Shown piece by piece: positions 61,301-64,000 of a DNA stretch of 64,000 nt. A program made the translations under genes and the position numbers. The notes under the pieces were generated by a model. It searched no databases. It had not been told where the DNA came from and worked only from the letters and a program-made list of their open reading frames with translations. Position 1 is the first letter of the stretch, and each line of letters opens with the position of its first letter. The stretch lies in assembly GCA_030248065.1 (NCBI GenBank), contig JASAMV010007856.1, forward strand, positions 1 to 64,000. Direction: 5' to 3'. Source of the stretch: Rhynchonema sp. JSB1_4 (taxonomy: Eukaryota > Nematoda > Chromadorea > Monhysterida > Xyalidae).

Positions 61301-63123
61301 GAAAAATTATGAAAGTCAGCAAAATTTCTTACAAGGTCTATACCAAAAAAAAATAGAAAAGTTTAGAGAAAGAAAAACGCACTCCTCGGCTGAAAGTGGC
61401 TTGAAATTGACTGGATCTTCGGGATATGGCTGTCGACACGCGGGGCACAATCCATTCTCATCGGTACGGATTCGATGCCAGCAAAATCGACAGATCTGAA
61501 CAAAAGAACAAAGCTTGAAGACAGCGGTTTTGTTTAAGATTGACTATATCTTGTGGAAATCCACCCATTTTGCACATGTTCTAGCTGAGCAATGTCCCTA
61601 ATTTTCGTATGTTTGACCGATTTTGTTTAAGAATGACTAATTCTTGTGGAAATCCACGCATCTTTCTCATGTTTAAGCTAAAAGCAAAGTCCCATACTTG
61701 GCTCAGGCTCGGCCACTGTCCATTTTCTTGAAAAAAAACCTGCTCTCATTTTATTTGCCTTGCTCCATACGGCTTTTCTGGACACCACGCAAGCAAAAGA
61801 ACCTCTGAATAAAACTGACCAGCCGAGGCAAACAGAAACTAACTAAATGCGCGAACAAGCAACAAACCTGATATTCGCATTTGCATGGAAAAAAATTGAT
61901 ATCGTCCAGCTCCAATGGTTCCATACACAGTGGACACTGAAAAAAGTGCTGGAATTTGACTCCATCTCAATTCGGTTTCTTGGCCACGTCATCAAGAAAC
62001 AGGACAGGCCCAGTGACTCTATAATTCTCCCACTCCTACCCCACAGCGGATCGCTCCACCCACACCCGGGCCACATCGAACGACATCCCTGACAGCCCCA
62101 CCCCAAGTTTTTGGGGAGCTGGAGTAGGGCGCGAGCCGCCAGGGACGGGGTTTCTGTCATGGACTGAGGGGCTCCATGGTATTGGAATTGGACAGTGGTG
62201 TGATGGGGTGGCGGCAGGGGAATTGGCGCGACTGGGCCAGCGGCTTGACCGAGGCCACCTAACCCCACAGCCCAACGCATTTTAAGAAAAGCTAGTCTCG
62301 TTTCAAAATTAACTTCCCCTTTTCTCAGGTTCAGGCTTGGGCTGGGCTTTAGGGTTAGAGAGATGTCGGGTGTCGGGTGTCGGCTGTCGGGTGTCGGGTG
62401 CCAAAAAAGTGTAGGTGTCGGGTGTCGGGTGTCGGGTACCCCCAGATGTCGGGTGTCGGGTTTTTTTGGACCCGACACCCGACAGCCGACACCCGACACT
62501 TACGGTTCAAAACATCAGTTTTGCTGAGAGAAGAATTTTGAGAGAAAATTTTCTTCGGACCAAATGTTTCCAAAGACGCAGAATGTGACATTTTGGTGTT
62601 TATTTCGTGTGAAAATACTTGACTTCAGTAACCTGAGCCAAAAAATTGCACTAATGATGCAAGTGAGCAAAAATTTGCCTGTTTTTGCTCCAAAAACAGG
62701 TGTCGGGTGTCGGGTTTTTTTCAAAAACTAGATGTCGGGTGTCGGGTTTTTTTGCAACTGTCGGGTGTCGGGTGTCGGCTTTTTTTCTCAGATGTCGGGT
62801 GTCGGGTGTCGGGTACTTCCAGATGTCGGGTGTCGGGTGTCGGGTACCCCCCCCCCCGACCTCTAACCCTACTGGGCTTACTATTAGGCTTAGGCCAAAT
62901 CTTACGTCATCCCATGCCTTCTATCGCGAAATCGAAAATTCGCGTTTTCTGTCAAGGGAACTGGACTAGCTTTTCCCAACATGCCAGCCCAACGCCGGAC
63001 CGTACTCCTATCGCACCCCCATGCTGTTGGGTTCTTCTGGAAACTGCAAAATATGAGAATCAGCAGCAGAACGAAACAGGACGTGGAACAAACCTCCTTG
63101 TCGCTTTGTTCATCGCTGGACAT
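49335..63123 (-). CDS. CNOT4: CNOT4, RING-type E3 ubiquitin ligase of the CCR4-NOT complex (21 exons)
   Basis: Complete minus-strand model: 63094-63123, 61868-61936, 61383-61495, 61203-61292, 60797-60938, 60049-60213, 59479-59609, 58684-58848, 57960-58093, 57259-57407, 56639-56768, 56132-56361, 55562-55781, 54164-54294, 53724-53826, 53073-53228, 52455-52688, 51959-52054, 50834-51019, 49816-50043, 49335-49411. All phases agree; 992 aa. The C4C4 RING has all eight cysteines (C11, C14, C28, C30, C35, C38, C50, C53; CPLCMEPLELDD, ICRFCWHRIRTDENGLCPAC). A basic coiled linker (EKKQKQQKEKQK) precedes an RRM (LVYVIGLSPR, TAYVTYVRPEDALRAI) and a CCCH finger (YCSSF...CMYLH). Farther on, TTDWASAFGF and EDDLGFDP match conserved motifs. 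The rest is Q-, N- and P-rich, making it longer than human CNOT4 (roughly 600-700 aa). CNOT4/Not4 ubiquitinates substrates in mRNA decay and stalled-ribosome quality control. The start gives MSSDEQSDKE|C, close to the human N-terminus. Confidence 0.93.
51050..51069. repeat. (GT)n microsatellite
   Basis: About ten TG units lie in a CNOT4 intron, roughly 30 bp upstream (in gene direction) of nothing but intron sequence; the next exon starts at 51019. Confidence 0.9.
54404..54707. mobile_element. foldback MITE in a CNOT4 intron
   Basis: GTCTGTTGGTTATATTTCGA at the left is inverted at the right (TCGAAATATAATCAACAGAC). The arms continue through CATAGTGTATAAGCCCCATTCAGCG and AATGAATGTTTCAGG. A second, incomplete copy is at 55020-55450, where the right arm appears twice around a C-rich insertion. 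Confidence 0.8.
55020..55450. repeat. incomplete second copy of the 54404 MITE with partial internal duplication
   Basis: CTAAATGAATGTTTCAGGCA pairs with TGCCTGAAACATTCATTTAG-like sequence. The segment CCCGCTACAAACATTGCTGA through TTATACATTATGTCG occurs at about 55098-55138 and again at 55390-55429, bracketing a stretch with long C runs. Confidence 0.75.
62350..62871. mobile_element. hAT-like element built from GTCGGGT repeats
   Basis: TAGGGTTAGAG is inverted at the right end (CTCTAACCCTA). The exact 8-bp duplication CTGGGCTT lies at 62342-62349 and 62872-62879. Both ends are arrays of GTCGGGTGTCGGGTGTCGGG, and 62470-62500 holds the complement. It lies in the intron between CNOT4 exons 1 and 2. 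Confidence 0.9.
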
Positions 63124-63489
63124 TTTGTCAGTGGTCGATCTTAATGTCAATTTCCCTTGGTCAAAGTGTCCTCCTCATCTCAACAACGTCACATCTGAAG
63201 AAGGTGGGAAAAAATGCCTTGCCCTTGGGCTTTCTTATTTACCAAGGGAGCTGGCGGCTGTATCAGAGATCGCAATCGGGCCGGCCCGCGACCTTGAGCT
63301 TTTGGTGCGGGCGCGGGACAACTTTTTCATTGAAAGCAATTAATTTTCCACGAATAAATAAGTTCAGAAAAATTGCGAAAACAGGCTAAAATTGGGCAAA
63401 AATCTCACCCAAAAAATTCGAGCAGGGCCGGGCCGAGTTTTGGCCACCTCGGGGCAGGCCGGGCTGGAAATTAGGGGATGGGGTGGGCG

Positions 63490-63857
63490 CAGTGATGTAG
63501 TTGGTCCGAGCAAGAAAGCTAGCTAGCTGGAGGGGTCCGGCACAAGAAAGCTAGCTAGCTAGCCGGGTACCCAGCTTTGGGGGGTATTGGTCCAGAAGTC
63601 AAAAAGAGGGGTATAAAATTTGGTCTAGATTATGCTAAAATGCCTTAAAATGCGTATTTTTGTGCACGTGTGAGAAAATTTGAACGAATTTGACCATTTT
63701 GGCCCATAAAATGGTCATTTTTGGCACTAAAATCATCACTTTTCTTACTTGATGACCGGAGCAAGAAAGCCAGCTAGCCAGTTTGGTGGGTATGGGTTTC
63801 GTAGCAAGAAAGCTACCAAGCAGTTGGGAGGGGGGGTATGGGGGTATTACATCACTG
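63490..63857. mobile_element. non-autonomous hAT-like element (CAGTGATGTAGTTGG family), upstream of CNOT4
   Basis: CAGTGATGTAGTTGG starts it and ATCACTG ends it; the exact 8-bp duplication GGTGGGCG lies at 63482-63489 and 63858-63865. Interior repeats of AAGAAAGCTAGCTAGC match 48119-48500. It lies about 370 bp upstream of the CNOT4 start codon. Confidence 0.92.
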
Positions 63858-63882
63858 GGTGGGCGGGGTGGGGCCGGGCGAT

Positions 63883-64000
63883 CAGTGGTGTCGTTGGGGG
63901 GGGGGGGCGCGGGGGGGGGTTACCCCCCCTAGTATCCGGTATCCGGTATCTTGATTTTTTCACCCAGGGGTATCCGGTATCCTGACTTTTTGTCTAGGGG
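63883..64000. mobile_element. hAT-like element (CAGTGGTGTCGTT family), cut by the window end
   Basis: CAGTGGTGTCGTTGGGG is followed by a G run, TTACCCCCCCTAGTATCCGG and GGTATCCGGTATC repeats as in 41894-42320. The right end lies outside the window. Confidence 0.85.

Overview
The window is nuclear DNA of a small invertebrate animal, most likely a nematode. The evidence is intron-rich genes with short exons, GT..AG junctions of consistent phase, a two-exon secreted ET/Ly6-type cysteine module of the kind common in nematodes, serpentine chemoreceptor-like GPCRs, a cysteine exon of Lustrin-like 'CPAGYTC' type, and a short degenerate GCCTAA (TTAGGC-type) tract. There is no operon, CRISPR array, rRNA or bacterial gene. 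All gene models below were built by eye from splice sites, reading phase and family recall; no database was searched.

Layout. 0-7 kb: the possible end of a plus-strand gene, a complete secreted ET/Ly6-like gene (minus), and a cysteine-rich gene (minus) in which one 69-nt exon is amplified ten times in a 234-bp tandem array. 8.4-12.2 kb: a secreted kelch/beta-propeller gene (minus) with a hAT-like element lying in one predicted exon. 12-22 kb: mobile-element rich, with a 32-bp satellite of about 86 copies, a Harbinger-like MITE inside it, several copies of a TA-inserting MITE, and GPCR exons or exon fragments in both orientations. 22.4-25.8 kb: a small secreted cysteine-rich ORF behind a TATA box, followed by about 16 further tandem copies of its 3' coding part (198-bp unit). 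27.8-28.6 kb: the first half of a serpentine GPCR (minus). 31-32 kb: a 1-kb near-perfect foldback element flanked by TTAA. 32.8-36.9 kb: a ZC3HC1/NIPA-like gene (minus). 38.2-39.5 kb: a complete GT31 glycosyltransferase-like gene (minus) that has lost the DxD motif. 39.5-49.3 kb: mostly repeats. 49.3-63.1 kb: a complete 21-exon CNOT4 gene (minus), the E3 ligase of the CCR4-NOT complex, with an unusually long Q/P-rich tail.

The housekeeping genes (CNOT4 in mRNA turnover and translational quality control, ZC3HC1 in nuclear-pore/ubiquitin biology) share a strand but need not be functionally linked. The dominant theme is non-autonomous DNA transposons: I count at least four terminal-repeat families with 8-bp (hAT-type) target duplications, several TA-type MITEs and one TTAA foldback. 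No transposase gene is visible. The most unusual biology is two independent tandem amplifications of cysteine-rich exons, which could generate or vary families of secreted peptides.
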